NCBI RefSeq assembly: GCF_001422545.1
Contig: NZ_LMLE01000001.1
Coordinates: 990,127-1,054,126 of the forward strand
DNA: 64,000 nucleotides
Reading direction: 5' to 3'
Origin: Pedobacter sp. Leaf41
GTDB lineage: Bacteria; Bacteroidota; Bacteroidia; Sphingobacteriales; Sphingobacteriaceae
Shown here: piece after piece, positions 37,217 to 47,697 of the stretch
Layout: every line of letters begins with the position of its first letter
How positions within the stretch are numbered: position 1 is the stretch's first letter
Notes under the pieces: model-generated
Told to the model about the DNA's origin: nothing
Databases searched by the model: none
The model's input: the letters and a program-made list of their open reading frames with translations, nothing else
Translations under genes and position numbers: made by a program

Positions 37217-39109
37217 ATGACAGCAATAGAGATTTTACAAAAATATTGGGGCCATCAAGCTTTCAGGCCTTTACAGCAAGATATTATTGCTTCGGTTTTA
37301 GAGGGCAAAGATAGCCTTGCGCTTCTGCCAACCGGTGGCGGTAAGTCGATCTGTTTCCAGGTTCCTGCACTGGTAAAAGAGGGAATCTGCATCGTGGTTT
37401 CTCCTTTAATTGCGTTGATGAAAGACCAGGTAGAAAACCTGAAATCGAGGGGTATCGAGGCCATTGCCATTTATGCCGGGATGGGCAAACGCGAAATTGA
37501 TATCTTATTGGATAACTGCATTTACGGCAAAATTAAATTCCTTTATCTTTCTCCAGAGCGATTGCTTTCTGACTTGGTACGTGTACGTATCTCTTACATG
37601 AACGTAAATCTGATCGCTGTTGATGAAGCACATTGTATTTCGCAATGGGGTTATGATTTTCGTCCACCGTATCAACAAATATCTAAGTTAAGAGAGATTC
37701 TTCCGGGTGTACCGGTTTTGGCACTCACTGCAACGGCTACAGAATTTGTGCGAAAAGATATTGTAGAGAAGCTGGAGATGAAAGACCCACAGGTTTTTGT
37801 GAAAAGTTTTGCTCGAGATAATTTAAGTTATGTTGTTTTGGGACAGGAAGATAAATATAAAAAGTTGATTGAGATTTGCCGGAATGTTAAAGGCACTGGA
37901 CTGGTTTATGTTCGAAATAGAAGAGAAACAGCAGAGGTTTCAAACTTCATAAACCGCAATCAAATTAAGGCCGATTTTTATCACGCGGGCTTAGAACGGG
38001 ATGTGCGTTTTCAAAAACAGGAAGATTGGAAACTGAACAAAACCAGAATAATGGTGGCCACAAATGCCTTCGGGATGGGTATTGACAAAGCAGATGTTCG
38101 TTTCGTAGTTCACCTGGATTTACCGGAAAGCCTTGAAGCATATTATCAGGAAGCAGGAAGGGCAGGCCGCGATGAAAAAAGAAGCTACGCAGTTTTGCTC
38201 GCGAATCAATCTGACGTTCTAAGTCTTGAATCTCGCTACATCAATAGTTTTCCATCTCCGGATGAGATCAGAAAGATATATCATTATCTAGGAAATTATT
38301 TCCAGCTGGCGTTTGGTGCCGGCGAAGGGTTGACCTTTACCTTTGATATCGCTGATTTTTGTAAGCGATTCAATATTAGTGTATTAAAAACGATATCAGC
38401 GTTAAAATTTTTGGAGCATGATGGCTATATCACACTTTCAGAAAGCGTCTTTCTGCCATCGAGGCTGATGTTTATTGTTGGCCATGAGGATGTGTATCGG
38501 TTTCAGATAGAAAATAAAGCATACGATGGGATAATTAAAACAATTCTTCGTTCTCACGGCGGCGCTTTCGATGGTTTTGTTAAAATAAATGAAGCCGATT
38601 TAGCTAAGAAACTGAGTATTTCCTTTAAGGATGTGATTGCCGTATTAAACAAACTCCAATCTATTGAAATGTTAACTTACATACAACAAACTGATCAACC
38701 GCAATTGCAATACGTTCGCCCCCGGGTAGATATGGATCATTTTGATCTGGATGTCAAATACCTTGAACTGAGAAAAGAAATTCTACTAAAGCAGGTAAGT
38801 GCTGTGGTGGCTTACACCAGCACAAAAAAATGCAGAAGTATCCAACTACTAAACTATTTTGATGAACATACGGCGACAAAATGTGGGGTTTGTGATGTTT
38901 GCCTTGCAGAAAAAAGGGCAGAAAACGAAGTTCAGATGAATGATGAAATAGAGTTTGAAATCGTTTCTTTACTTCATCAACAGCCAATAAGTTTAGATGA
39001 TTTGGTTAAGCATATAAAAAACGGAGCTGAAAATGAACGGATAGCTGCCATTCGCGAATTATTAGATGCAGGCAAAATAAAAACTGATGGGAAGAAGTAT
39101 TACATTTGA
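37217..39109 (+). CDS. recQ: ATP-dependent DNA helicase RecQ
   Basis: 630 residues. SF2 helicase that unwinds DNA 3'-5' in recombination repair. It has PLQQDIIASVLEGKD, Walker A LPTGGGKSICFQ, DEAHCISQWGYDFRP (DEAH box plus RecQ loop), QEAGRAGRDEK (motif VI) and the RQC zinc cysteines near CGVCDVC. The C-terminal end is short and carries no clear HRDC domain, unlike E. coli RecQ. A second RecQ with HRDC may exist elsewhere (inference). Confidence 0.95.
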   Translation: MTAIEILQKYWGHQAFRPLQQDIIASVLEGKDSLALLPTGGGKSICFQVPALVKEGICIVVSPLIALMKDQVENLKSRGIEAIAIYAGMGKREIDILLDNCIYGKIKFLYLSPERLLSDLVRVRISYMNVNLIAVDEAHCISQWGYDFRPPYQQISKLREILPGVPVLALTATATEFVRKDIVEKLEMKDPQVFVKSFARDNLSYVVLGQEDKYKKLIEICRNVKGTGLVYVRNRRETAEVSNFINRNQIKADFYHAGLERDVRFQKQEDWKLNKTRIMVATNAFGMGIDKADVRFVVHLDLPESLEAYYQEAGRAGRDEKRSYAVLLANQSDVLSLESRYINSFPSPDEIRKIYHYLGNYFQLAFGAGEGLTFTFDIADFCKRFNISVLKTISALKFLEHDGYITLSESVFLPSRLMFIVGHEDVYRFQIENKAYDGIIKTILRSHGGAFDGFVKINEADLAKKLSISFKDVIAVLNKLQSIEMLTYIQQTDQPQLQYVRPRVDMDHFDLDVKYLELRKEILLKQVSAVVAYTSTKKCRSIQLLNYFDEHTATKCGVCDVCLAEKRAENEVQMNDEIEFEIVSLLHQQPISLDDLVKHIKNGAENERIAAIRELLDAGKIKTDGKKYYI

Positions 39110-39227
39110 TTTTAGATTTACGAATTGGAATCGAAGATTTGTGAAAAAGCCACTCAATTTGTGAATTAACATTAGTTTTGAAATCAGTATTAATCAATAA
39201 TCAGTATAATCATCCGCGAAGCGAAAA

Positions 39228-40535
39228 ATGATAGAAAAAAACAACAAGAAAACCATTCGTTCCTGGGCTTTCTTTGATTGGGCAAACTCTGCCTATAATT
39301 TAGTCATTACCTCAACAATTTTTCCTGCATATTACACCATTATCACCACTACTAAAGAGCATGGCGATAAAGTAACTTTCTTAGGAAGAACATTCGTTAA
39401 CACTTCTTTATCTAACTATGCGTTATCATTTGCCTACCTGATCATGGCGCTGGCATTACCCATTCTATCGTCGATTGCAGACAGGAGGGGGAACAAAAAA
39501 TCTTTCATGAAATTTTTTACCTATATGGGCGGTTTGGCTTGTATGGCTTTGTATTTTTTTAAACTTGATACTTTGCAAATCAGCATTGTTTTCTTTGTGT
39601 TGGCGGCAATGGGCTATATTGGAGGCGTATTGTTTAGTAATTCCTACTTACCTGAAATCGCTAGCGAAGATCATCAGGATCGTGTAAGTGCGCAAGGCTT
39701 TTCTTATGGTTACATAGGTTCAGTAGTGCTACAATTAGTTTGTTTTCTTTTTGTGCTCAAGCCGGAATGGTTTGGGATTGTAGATGCTTCATTTCCTCCA
39801 AGGTTATCTTTTCTTTTAGTAGGTGTTTGGTGGATTGTTTTTTCACAGATTCCGTTCTCCGTTCTTCCCAACGGAACGCCTCAAATAGGCAAGATAAAAA
39901 CCAATATTATAAAGGATGGCTTCAGTGAGTTGGCGAAAGTTTGGACTCAATTGAAGCAGATCAAAAGGCTTAAAGGCTTTCTATTTTCGTTTTTCTTTTA
40001 CTCGATGGGTGTACAAACCATTATGTTGGCCGCTGCAGGTTTCGCTGAAAAAACGTTAAAATTAGGAACAGCTAAACTAATTGCTGTGATTCTTATTATT
40101 CAGCTCGTTGCCATCCCAGGGGCATTGCTTATGTCATTTTTAGCAAAAAAATGGGGCAATGTTAACGTGTTAATGATGGTTGTAATCATCTGGATTGGCT
40201 GTTGTATCTATGGATATAACATTTCGAATGAATATCAATTTTATTCGTTAGCAGCTATTGTAGGACTAATTATGGGCGGAATCCAATCCTTATCCCGTTC
40301 TACTTATTCTAAATATTTACCCGAAAATACGCCAGATAGCACTTCATTCTTTAGTTTTTACGATGTTACCGAAAAACTGGCCATCGTAATCGGACTTTTC
40401 AGCTTTGCTTATATCGAGGATTTAACCGGAAATATTCGCTTCTCCATTATCGCTTTAGCTTCATTTTTTATTATTGGATTGGTGTTTTTGGTAATCTTGA
40501 AAAAAATCGAGCGCAAAGAAACAGTAAAATTGTAA
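39228..40535 (+). CDS. MFS transporter, UMF1 (Atg22-like) family
   Basis: 435 residues, twelve hydrophobic helices. The opening TIRSWAFFDWANSAYNLVITSTIFPAYY and GYIGSVVLQLVCFLF are typical of UMF1/Atg22-like permeases, which in fungi export amino acids from the vacuole. Also seen: GGIQSLSRSTYSKYLPENTPDSTSFFSFYDVTEKLAIVIG. The substrate is unknown. A LutA-like gene follows by 26 nt in the same direction, so they may be co-transcribed. Confidence 0.9.
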   Translation: MIEKNNKKTIRSWAFFDWANSAYNLVITSTIFPAYYTIITTTKEHGDKVTFLGRTFVNTSLSNYALSFAYLIMALALPILSSIADRRGNKKSFMKFFTYMGGLACMALYFFKLDTLQISIVFFVLAAMGYIGGVLFSNSYLPEIASEDHQDRVSAQGFSYGYIGSVVLQLVCFLFVLKPEWFGIVDASFPPRLSFLLVGVWWIVFSQIPFSVLPNGTPQIGKIKTNIIKDGFSELAKVWTQLKQIKRLKGFLFSFFFYSMGVQTIMLAAAGFAEKTLKLGTAKLIAVILIIQLVAIPGALLMSFLAKKWGNVNVLMMVVIIWIGCCIYGYNISNEYQFYSLAAIVGLIMGGIQSLSRSTYSKYLPENTPDSTSFFSFYDVTEKLAIVIGLFSFAYIEDLTGNIRFSIIALASFFIIGLVFLVILKKIERKETVKL

Positions 40536-40561
40536 GTTTGTAAGCTAAAGAATATTTGTTG

Positions 40562-41299
40562 ATGAAAGTAGAATTGTTTGTTCCCTGTTTTGTAGACCAA
40601 TTATATCCTGAAACTGCTTTTAATACGTTAAGGTTATTAGAAAAATCGGGATGCAAAGTTGAATACAATTCAAAGCAAACTTGTTGCGGTCAGCCAGCTT
40701 ATAATGCTGGATATTGGGATGAAGCAAAAGAAGTCGGCACAAAATTTTTGAACGATTTTACGGAGAACACCTATGTTGTTGCACCTTCAGCATCTTGCGT
40801 GGGTATGGTTAAAGGCGGTTTTAATGACTTGTTTACCAATACAATCGTTCACAATAAATGTCGAAGCTTACAGTCAAACATCTGGGAACTTTCTGATTTT
40901 TTGGTTAACGTAGCTAAAAAAGACTATTTCGGTGCAGAACTTGAAGGCAAGGCGGTTTACCACGATTCTTGTAGCGCACTTCGCGAATGCAAAATTAAAG
41001 ACGAACCTCGGCAGCTGCTATCTAAAGTACATGGTTTAGAGATGCTCGATCTTGTTGATAATGATATGTGTTGTGGCTTTGGTGGTACTTTTGCTGTAAA
41101 ATTTGATGCCATTTCATCAGCCATGGCCGAACAAAAGGTAAACCATGCTTTGGCGCAGCAAGCCGATTATATTATTTCTACCGATTTATCTTGCCTTTTA
41201 CACCTTCAAGGTTACATCGATAAAAATAAACTTCCCATAAAAACCATGCATATTGCCGATGTTTTATGCAATGGTTGGTTAGAAAGTACAGAATATTAA
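40562..41299 (+). CDS. LutA/YkgE-type (Fe-S)-binding protein
   Basis: 245 residues from the ATG at 40562. A TTG at 40556 is also in frame but less likely. Two cysteine-rich CCG domains are present: FVPCFVDQL...KQTCCGQPAYNAG and YHDSCSALRE...DMCCGFGGTFAVK. They bind iron-sulfur clusters in LutA-type lactate utilisation proteins. LutB and LutC partners are not adjacent, so a lactate role is inferred only from family. Confidence 0.92.
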   Translation: MKVELFVPCFVDQLYPETAFNTLRLLEKSGCKVEYNSKQTCCGQPAYNAGYWDEAKEVGTKFLNDFTENTYVVAPSASCVGMVKGGFNDLFTNTIVHNKCRSLQSNIWELSDFLVNVAKKDYFGAELEGKAVYHDSCSALRECKIKDEPRQLLSKVHGLEMLDLVDNDMCCGFGGTFAVKFDAISSAMAEQKVNHALAQQADYIISTDLSCLLHLQGYIDKNKLPIKTMHIADVLCNGWLESTEY

Positions 41300-41344
41300 C
41301 GAAGATATTACTACTGATTTATAAGTATTTAAACACTTTTTAAC

Positions 41345-41387
41345 AGGTTTAACATTAAATCTGAAATTTTTTTGTTAAACCTTTTTT
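41345..41387 (+). terminator. terminator of the LutA-like gene
   Basis: 10-bp perfect stem AGGTTTAACA / TGTTAAACCT (41345-41354, 41373-41382) with an 18-nt loop is followed by a T-run to 41387. Confidence 0.8.
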
Positions 41388-41422
41388 CAGCTTTCATATC
41401 TAAAACACAAAATACAGAACCC

Positions 41423-42319
41423 ATGAAAAAAATAATTTTCGCTTTACTAGGCGTTTTATCTTTTGCCTCAGTAGCGAATGCGCAAAAAAAAACTTCGGGA
41501 GCAATACAATTTGAAACCATTACAGATCCAGCGGCGATGATGGCCGCAAGCGGCGTTAAACTACCCGAACAAGCCATAGCCCGGATGCCATCAACAAGTA
41601 AAGCCAATTTTGAATTGCTGTTCAATGCAACCAATGCTAGTTATATGCCCGTAGAAGAAACCGAAGACAGTAACGGCGGTGGCGGTGGTGGCGGTATGGG
41701 CCGTATGATGATGCGTTTTGGCGGTGCAGGCGGAAATAGAGAATATTATTATTCGTTTGCAGATCAAAAATTATCAGAAGTGTTTGATTTAAACGACACC
41801 ACTTATTACATGCCTAGCAAGTTAACACTTTCAACTTCAGGCCCGATTGGTTCATTTAGAATGGGAGGTGGAAATCCAGGTGATACCACCAAACCTAAAC
41901 CTGTTGTTGCACCAAAAATCGTAATAGAAAAAACCAATGCAACCAAAAAAATTATCGGTTTTGATTGTAAGGAAGTGATTGTAAAATCTATCAGATCAAT
42001 GAAGATTTTAGGTGAGGATAGAGATGTAACTGAAGAAACTCATATTTGGTACACCAATGATTTGGGTTTCAATTTTTCTCCGAATCCTAAAATGTGGACT
42101 GAAGGTGCAGTGTTAGCTATAGAAAGTAGGGGTAACAGTACCATTGCTAAAAGCATTGAATACCGTGGTGTGAGCGCCAAAGATGTTACCGCTCCAAAAA
42201 AAGCGAAGCTTATTACAGAAGACGAGTACAAAGTCAAAATGGAAAACATGATGAAACGTTTCAGAAATAATCGCCCAGGTGGAAACTTTGGCGGAGGTAG
42301 AACGGTAATCGGCCAATAA
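41423..42319 (+). CDS. GLPGLI-like exported protein
   Basis: 298 residues from the ATG at 41423, with signal peptide MKKIIFALLGVLSFASVANAQ. The upstream start at 41372 lies in the terminator loop and is rejected. The body has the order seen in Bacteroidota GLPGLI proteins: QKLSEVFDLNDTTYYM, IIGFDCKEVIVKS and IWYTNDLGFNFSPNP. It also has two glycine-rich stretches (NGGGGGGGMGRMMMRFGGAGGN is low complexity) and an RNNRPGGNFGGG tail. Function unknown. The Gly/Met-rich insert is unusual. Confidence 0.85.
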   Translation: MKKIIFALLGVLSFASVANAQKKTSGAIQFETITDPAAMMAASGVKLPEQAIARMPSTSKANFELLFNATNASYMPVEETEDSNGGGGGGGMGRMMMRFGGAGGNREYYYSFADQKLSEVFDLNDTTYYMPSKLTLSTSGPIGSFRMGGGNPGDTTKPKPVVAPKIVIEKTNATKKIIGFDCKEVIVKSIRSMKILGEDRDVTEETHIWYTNDLGFNFSPNPKMWTEGAVLAIESRGNSTIAKSIEYRGVSAKDVTAPKKAKLITEDEYKVKMENMMKRFRNNRPGGNFGGGRTVIGQ

Positions 42320-42346
42320 TAGTTAAAAATATTTTTTCCTACTGAA

Positions 42347-42377
42347 GCTTGCTCACTCAAATGAGCAGGCTTTTTTT
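42347..42377 (+). terminator. terminator after the GLPGLI-like gene
   Basis: Stem GCTTGCTCA / TGAGCAGGC (one G-T pair) is followed by seven T. It separates this gene from the thrS cluster. Confidence 0.85.
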
Positions 42378-42455
42378 ATGGATCTAACTATTGTTTTCTT
42401 GGAGGATAATTTAGTGTTACATCCCCATTAATTCAAAATAGTAGGGAAAATTCAT

Positions 42456-42565
42456 TATCTTCGCGACAATTAAAAATCACTTTGTATGTGATTGCGAACT
42501 AACATTTTTTTTAAACCGTTCTAAAGCTTTTCCGCAAAGCGATTAAGAACAAATCATAGTTGTAG
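42456..42565 (+). promoter_or_regulatory. thrS promoter and structured leader
   Basis: A near-consensus -7 box TATCTTCG lies at 42456-42463. The ~95-nt leader holds a hairpin AATCAC/GTGATT (42475-42493), an 8-T run (42505-42512) and a second nested hairpin, GTTC/GAAC (42518-42550) enclosing GCTTT/AAAGC. A tRNA-synthetase leader could be regulatory; that is inference. Confidence 0.5.
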
Positions 42566-44491
42566 ATGATTAACATTACTTTACCTGATGGTTCTGTCCG
42601 TCAGTACGAAAAGGGCACATCTGCCCATCAAATTGCATTATCAATTTCTGAGGGCCTAGCCCGCAATGTTTTAGCTGCCGAAGTTAATGGCGAAGTTTGG
42701 GATTCTACCCGTTCAATTGATGCTGATTCTTCAGTAAAACTGTTGACCTGGAATGACACTGCCGGGAAATCAACTTTTTGGCATTCATCAGCTCACTTAA
42801 TGGCTGAGGCTCTAGAGGCACTTTATCCCGGAACCAAATTTGGTATCGGTCCGGCTATTGAAACTGGTTTTTATTACGATGTAGACTTTGGCGACAAAGA
42901 ATTTTCATCTGATGACTTCAAAGCCATTGAAACCAAAATGATTGAGTTGGCTAAACAAAAAGAAACTTTTGTACGTGAAAGCGTAAGTAAAGCTGATGCG
43001 ATTAAATATTTTACTGAAAAGGGCGACGAGTACAAGCTGGATTTAATTGATGGATTAGAGGATGGAAAAATTACGTTCTATACTCAAGGTCAGTTTACTG
43101 ATTTATGTCGCGGCCCACACATTCCAAATACTGGTTTTGTAAAAGCTGTTAAATTAATGAATGTTGCCGGTGCTTACTGGCGTGGTGATGAAACCAAAAA
43201 ACAATTAACACGTATCTACGGCGTAACGTTTCCGAAGGCTAGCGAGTTAACTGAATACCTCGCGATGATTGAAGAAGCGAAAAAACGCGATCACCGTAAA
43301 CTGGGAAAAGAATTAGAGTTATTCGCATTTTCAGAAAAAGTGGGGATGGGTTTACCGCTATGGTTGCCTAAAGGAACTGCTTTGCGTGAACGTTTGGTTA
43401 ACTTTTTAACAAAAGCACAAGCGAAAGCCGGTTACGAACAAGTAGTTACGCCACATATCGGTCATAAGAATTTATATGTAACTTCTGGCCACTGGGAGAA
43501 ATATGGTAAAGATTCGTTCCAGCCAATTAAAACGCCGCAAGAAGGAGAGGAGTTCTTCTTAAAACCGATGAACTGCCCGCATCACTGCGAAATTTATAAA
43601 ACAAAACCACGTTCTTACAAAGATCTTCCGGTTCGTTTTGCAGAATTTGGTACCGTTTACCGCTACGAACAAAGTGGCGAGTTACATGGTTTAACCCGTG
43701 TACGTGGCTTTACTCAAGATGATGCTCACTTGTTCTGTATGCCAGAGCAAGTGAAAGAAGAATTTAAGAAAGTAATCGATTTGGTACTTTATGTTTTCAA
43801 ATCTTTAGGTTTTGAAAACTATACTGCTCAGGTTTCGTTAAGAGATCCAGAGAATAAAGCGAAGTACATTGGTTCTGACGAAAACTGGAGATTATCTGAA
43901 ACTGCAATCATTGAAGCTGCTGCTGAAAAAGGTTTAAATACTGTAGTAGAATATGGTGAAGCGGCCTTTTATGGTCCGAAGCTGGATTTCATGGTAAAAG
44001 ATGCTTTAGGTAGAAAATGGCAATTGGGTACTATTCAGGTTGATTATAACTTGCCTGAACGTTTTGAGTTGGAATATACAGGCAGTGATAATCAAAAACA
44101 CAGACCTGTAATGATCCACCGTGCGCCATTTGGTTCATTAGAAAGATTTATTGCAGTATTGATAGAACATTGCGCTGGTAATTTTCCTTTATGGTTAAGT
44201 CCGGAGCAGTTTATTATTCTTCCGATCTCAGAAAAATATGAAGAATATGCAAAAAAAGTTTTAGATGAACTAAATAATTCCGATATTCGCGGGCTGATTG
44301 ACTTTCGAGACGAGAAAATCGGACGTAAAATCCGCGATGCGGAAGTTAAAAAGATCCCATACATGCTCATTATTGGTGATAAAGAGATGGCTGAAGGTAA
44401 AGTTTCGGTACGTAAACATGGTGAGGGAGATTTAGGCGAAATGACGTTGGAGGAATTCAACAATTTATTAAGAAAAGAAATAACGGTTTAA
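42566..44491 (+). CDS. thrS: threonine--tRNA ligase
   Basis: 641 residues, full length. N-terminal TGS domain ([20 protein letters not shown]), editing domain with [11 protein letters not shown] (HxxxH), class II catalytic core with [24 protein letters not shown] and a C-terminal anticodon-binding domain. It heads the classic thrS-infC-rpmI-rplT cluster. Confidence 0.98.
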   Translation: MINITLPDGSVRQYEKGTSAHQIALSISEGLARNVLAAEVNGEVWDSTRSIDADSSVKLLTWNDTAGKSTFWHSSAHLMAEALEALYPGTKFGIGPAIETGFYYDVDFGDKEFSSDDFKAIETKMIELAKQKETFVRESVSKADAIKYFTEKGDEYKLDLIDGLEDGKITFYTQGQFTDLCRGPHIPNTGFVKAVKLMNVAGAYWRGDETKKQLTRIYGVTFPKASELTEYLAMIEEAKKRDHRKLGKELELFAFSEKVGMGLPLWLPKGTALRERLVNFLTKAQAKAGYEQVVTPHIGHKNLYVTSGHWEKYGKDSFQPIKTPQEGEEFFLKPMNCPHHCEIYKTKPRSYKDLPVRFAEFGTVYRYEQSGELHGLTRVRGFTQDDAHLFCMPEQVKEEFKKVIDLVLYVFKSLGFENYTAQVSLRDPENKAKYIGSDENWRLSETAIIEAAAEKGLNTVVEYGEAAFYGPKLDFMVKDALGRKWQLGTIQVDYNLPERFELEYTGSDNQKHRPVMIHRAPFGSLERFIAVLIEHCAGNFPLWLSPEQFIILPISEKYEEYAKKVLDELNNSDIRGLIDFRDEKIGRKIRDAEVKKIPYMLIIGDKEMAEGKVSVRKHGEGDLGEMTLEEFNNLLRKEITV

Positions 44492-44508
44492 ATTAAAATA
44501 ATACACAT

Positions 44509-45078
44509 TTGGCATTAGGAAGACCAGGATTTAACAGGGGACCACGTCCACCTTTTAAGAAAAAAGAAGCAGAACATAACATTAATCAGTACATTAAATC
44601 GCCTGAAGTGCGTTTGGCTGGCGATAATGTTGAACCGGGGATTTATCCTTTGGCAAAAGCTTTGGCACTTGCTGATGAACTTGAATTGGATTTGGTAGAA
44701 ATATCTCCAAATGCGGTGCCTCCAGTTTGTAGAATTATTGATTACAGTAAGTTTGTTTACGAACAAAAGAAAAAGCAAAAGGAAATTAAAGCTAATGCTA
44801 AACAAACTGTAATTAAGGAGATTCGTTTCGGCCCTAATACGAACGACCACGATTTTCAATTTAAACTTAAACATGCAGTAAGCTTTTTAGAGAATGGTGA
44901 AAAAGTTAGGGCTTATGTGCATTTTAAAGGTAGAGCAATTGTTTACAAAGAGCAGGGTGAAATTTTATTGTTAAAGTTTGCCCAGGCTTTGGAAGATGTA
45001 GGAAAAGTAGAGTTATTACCTAAGTTAGAAGGTAAACGGATGTTCCTTACAGTTGCGCCTAAAGTAGTAAAAAAATAA
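44509..45078 (+). CDS. infC: translation initiation factor IF-3
   Basis: 189 residues. It begins at a TTG ([16 protein letters not shown]), 17 nt after thrS; no ATG exists at the N-terminus. Rare start codons are typical of infC, since IF-3 discriminates against them and so represses its own synthesis. Conserved parts: [21 protein letters not shown] and [14 protein letters not shown] [15 protein letters not shown]. The C-terminal KGR...[16 protein letters not shown] contacts the 30S subunit. Confidence 0.97.
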   Translation: MALGRPGFNRGPRPPFKKKEAEHNINQYIKSPEVRLAGDNVEPGIYPLAKALALADELELDLVEISPNAVPPVCRIIDYSKFVYEQKKKQKEIKANAKQTVIKEIRFGPNTNDHDFQFKLKHAVSFLENGEKVRAYVHFKGRAIVYKEQGEILLLKFAQALEDVGKVELLPKLEGKRMFLTVAPKVVKK

Positions 45079-45107
45079 AAATAGGTTTATAAATTAAAAA
45101 ACAGGTT

Positions 45108-45308
45108 ATGCCAAAAATGAAAACCAATTCCAGTGCTAAAAAGCGTTTTTCGCTTACTGGAACAGGTAAGATCAAAAGAAACAAAGCATACAAAAGTCAC
45201 ATCTTAACAAAGATGAGTACTAAACGTAAACGTGCTCTTGGAAATGCAGGAATTGTAACAGATGCAGATTCAGGTAACGTTAAGCGTATGCTTTGTATCG
45301 GAAAGTAA
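45108..45308 (+). CDS. rpmI: 50S ribosomal protein L35
   Basis: 66 residues, very basic: [20 protein letters not shown] and [17 protein letters not shown] are the family signature. Sits between infC and rplT in the conserved cluster. Confidence 0.98.
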   Translation: MPKMKTNSSAKKRFSLTGTGKIKRNKAYKSHILTKMSTKRKRALGNAGIVTDADSGNVKRMLCIGK

Positions 45309-45380
45309 TTTATTAATTCACCAGGTATCAGGCATTAAAGATTCTTAAATGAACGCCGCTTACCAAAAAACAACAACAAC

Positions 45381-45725
45381 ATGCCACGTTCGGTAAACGC
45401 AGTAGCTTCGAGAAGAAGACGGAAAAAAGTCCTTAATATGGCCAAAGGCTATTGGGGCGCAAGAAGCAAAGTTTTTACGGTTGCTAAAAATACAGTAGAA
45501 AAAGGTTTGCAATATGCATACCGTGACCGTAAAGTTAAGAAAAGAGAATTCCGCGGATTATGGATCCAACGTATTAATGCAGGTGCTCGTCAGCACGGTA
45601 TTTCTTACTCTCAATTAATCGGTAAACTTGCTTCAAAAGAAATCGGTTTAAACCGTAAAGTATTGGCTGATTTAGCAATGAATCACCCAGAAGCTTTCAA
45701 AGCTGTAATTGATGCAGTAAAATAG
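45381..45725 (+). CDS. rplT: 50S ribosomal protein L20
   Basis: 114 residues: [35 protein letters not shown] and [20 protein letters not shown] are diagnostic. L20 often represses its own operon. A regulatory fold could lie in the 72-nt gap upstream, but I see no clear one. A strong terminator closes the cluster. Confidence 0.98.
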   Translation: MPRSVNAVASRRRRKKVLNMAKGYWGARSKVFTVAKNTVEKGLQYAYRDRKVKKREFRGLWIQRINAGARQHGISYSQLIGKLASKEIGLNRKVLADLAMNHPEAFKAVIDAVK

Positions 45726-45753
45726 AAATTCTCGCTTAGGCGTTAATGATATT

Positions 45754-45784
45754 AAAAAAGGGAACCAGTTTGGTTCCCTTTTTT
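45754..45784. terminator. bidirectional terminator after rplT
   Basis: Stem GGGAACC / GGTTCCC with flanking A6 and T6 runs, between rplT and the convergent DUF294 gene. Confidence 0.92.
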
Positions 45785-45786
45785 AT

Positions 45787-47694
45787 TTAAATGAGGCTGT
45801 TGGTAAACTTCATTTTTATTCCGCTTTGAAAATTTAAGATGGTCTTAAATATTTCGATTAAAGTAACTTTTTCAATTTTTGTTAAATTATTAATTTCAAT
45901 AAGGTTGTTTGGCGACCTATTTTCTTTGATGATTTGGTTCGCCTGGTTTTTTAGCCGCAAAACCATCAAGTAGTAATAAGACTGTGTCAACTCATTGAAT
46001 TGGCTTTGGCTAAAAACGCCTAAGTCTTTCAAAGCCCTCAGGCGTTCACCTGTGTTTTCCTTTTGGAAAATTCTATTTTGAAGCGCATAAACCCTTACCA
46101 AATCCACAATCGGTGTCATAGCCGTTTTAATGTCGAATACTTCTCTACTCTCTATCTTCTGTGTTTTTATATTTCTGAAATAGGTTAAAGGCGGTTCGTA
46201 AAGCAGCGCATTCTTGGCCAGGTAAACATAAAATTTTTCAATGGGTCTCTTCAACTCATCGTCAACAAAATGACGTAGATCATTCATAATTTCAGCATCG
46301 CCATATATTGCCCGGCAATCGAAAAAAGCCGCGAACTTTACCGCTGCTTCAGGTAGTGCTTCTTCTATCCAGTTTTTATAATTGTATTTCCAGTGGGATA
46401 AGGAATGCGTCCAATTGGGATTTGTGGCCATGTAATCGCCATCGCAATAAACAAAACCTACATAATTCAATTTATCCGAAACCTGAGTGGCAAAATCGAG
46501 AAAATAGCTCCTAACCATTGCCCTTTGATCTTCGGGCGTATCTTCGTAAATAATAGCATTATCTTGATCTGTTTTTAATGAAAGCTCTTTTCTTCCCTCG
46601 CTACCAAGCACCATAAATACAAATTTGGCAGGCGGTGGGCCAAGTTTACGGATCACATCTTCTATGATTTTATTTGAAATGGTGTCTGCAATGGTGGTAA
46701 CCACTTCATTCACAATCTCGGCATGCACCCCACGGTCGAGTAGTTGCGCTACAATGGAAGGTACTTTTTGCCATTTTACTTTCAGCTCTTCATTGCTTGT
46801 GGCGCTCTTTACCGATTGTATAAATACTAAAGGAGATTTTGTTTGCTCACTCAGCAGTCTGTTTCTGCTCAAAAAACCTATGAATTTACCCTCGTCTTCT
46901 ATCAGCAGATACCGCGACTTACTGCTAAACATGAGTAATATAGCTTCGTAAACATAGGCGTTGGTAGAGATGCTGATGATTTTATCATCCATAACATTGA
47001 TGATAGGCAGCTTTGGGTCAATTAAACCAGCAATTACCCGATCTCGCAGCGTAATATCGGTTACGAAGCCAGCATATTGCTCCTGCTCATCTCTTACAAA
47101 GAGGCAGCTGGTTTTATTCTCCGCCATTTTAATTGCAGCTTCGAAAATTGGGGTATTTTTATTGCAATAGATGATTTGCCTGTAGCCGATGCTTCTTATT
47201 TTCGAAGAATAAAGTTGATCAACAACTAAATAATTATCTTCAAGTGATCCATTGGTCTTGTAAAAATGAGCGTATTCATCATCAAGCATTCTTTTGCCAA
47301 AATCATTGGCAAAAAAATCGAAGAACTCCTCATATTCTGCACAAATTGCTTTGAAAATTTTTCTTGGTAATAACAAAGCCTTTGTACCCGCCTGTGCCAC
47401 AACTGTTTTAATAGGCTTCTTTTTATTGAACAAGATCGAAATTCCCCCACAAGTAGTTTTTGGTCCATATGTTTCTACCTTGCGTTTTGCTTGCTGACTA
47501 TCTAAGAAAAAAGTTTCAAAACTTCCTTTCACGATAATATGAACCCCCTTAACTTTATGATTTCCCTCATCGAATAGCCTGGTGTTTTCAGGAAAGTCGA
47601 CTTCTTCTACCAGATTGGCTAATTCTTCTAAAACTTGATCGGGCAGCACACTGTAGGGAAGAGTAGCGGCCAGAAAATCAATTTTTTCTTTCAT
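45787..47694 (-). CDS. cNMP-binding / CBS / DUF294 nucleotidyltransferase-like protein
   Basis: 635 residues in four parts: a cyclic-nucleotide-binding fold (about 10-120), a CBS pair (about 165-290), a DUF294 nucleotidyltransferase domain with GSEGRKELSLKTDQDNA (the GS...DxD-type active site, about 360-380) and a C-terminal helical domain. The architecture resembles a small-molecule-regulated nucleotidyltransferase akin to GlnD. Target is unknown. The exonuclease gene lies only 3 nt upstream, so they form an operon. Confidence 0.9.
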   Translation of the reverse strand: MKEKIDFLAATLPYSVLPDQVLEELANLVEEVDFPENTRLFDEGNHKVKGVHIIVKGSFETFFLDSQQAKRKVETYGPKTTCGGISILFNKKKPIKTVVAQAGTKALLLPRKIFKAICAEYEEFFDFFANDFGKRMLDDEYAHFYKTNGSLEDNYLVVDQLYSSKIRSIGYRQIIYCNKNTPIFEAAIKMAENKTSCLFVRDEQEQYAGFVTDITLRDRVIAGLIDPKLPIINVMDDKIISISTNAYVYEAILLMFSSKSRYLLIEDEGKFIGFLSRNRLLSEQTKSPLVFIQSVKSATSNEELKVKWQKVPSIVAQLLDRGVHAEIVNEVVTTIADTISNKIIEDVIRKLGPPPAKFVFMVLGSEGRKELSLKTDQDNAIIYEDTPEDQRAMVRSYFLDFATQVSDKLNYVGFVYCDGDYMATNPNWTHSLSHWKYNYKNWIEEALPEAAVKFAAFFDCRAIYGDAEIMNDLRHFVDDELKRPIEKFYVYLAKNALLYEPPLTYFRNIKTQKIESREVFDIKTAMTPIVDLVRVYALQNRIFQKENTGERLRALKDLGVFSQSQFNELTQSYYYLMVLRLKNQANQIIKENRSPNNLIEINNLTKIEKVTLIEIFKTILNFQSGIKMKFTNSLI

Positions 47695-47697
47695 TAA

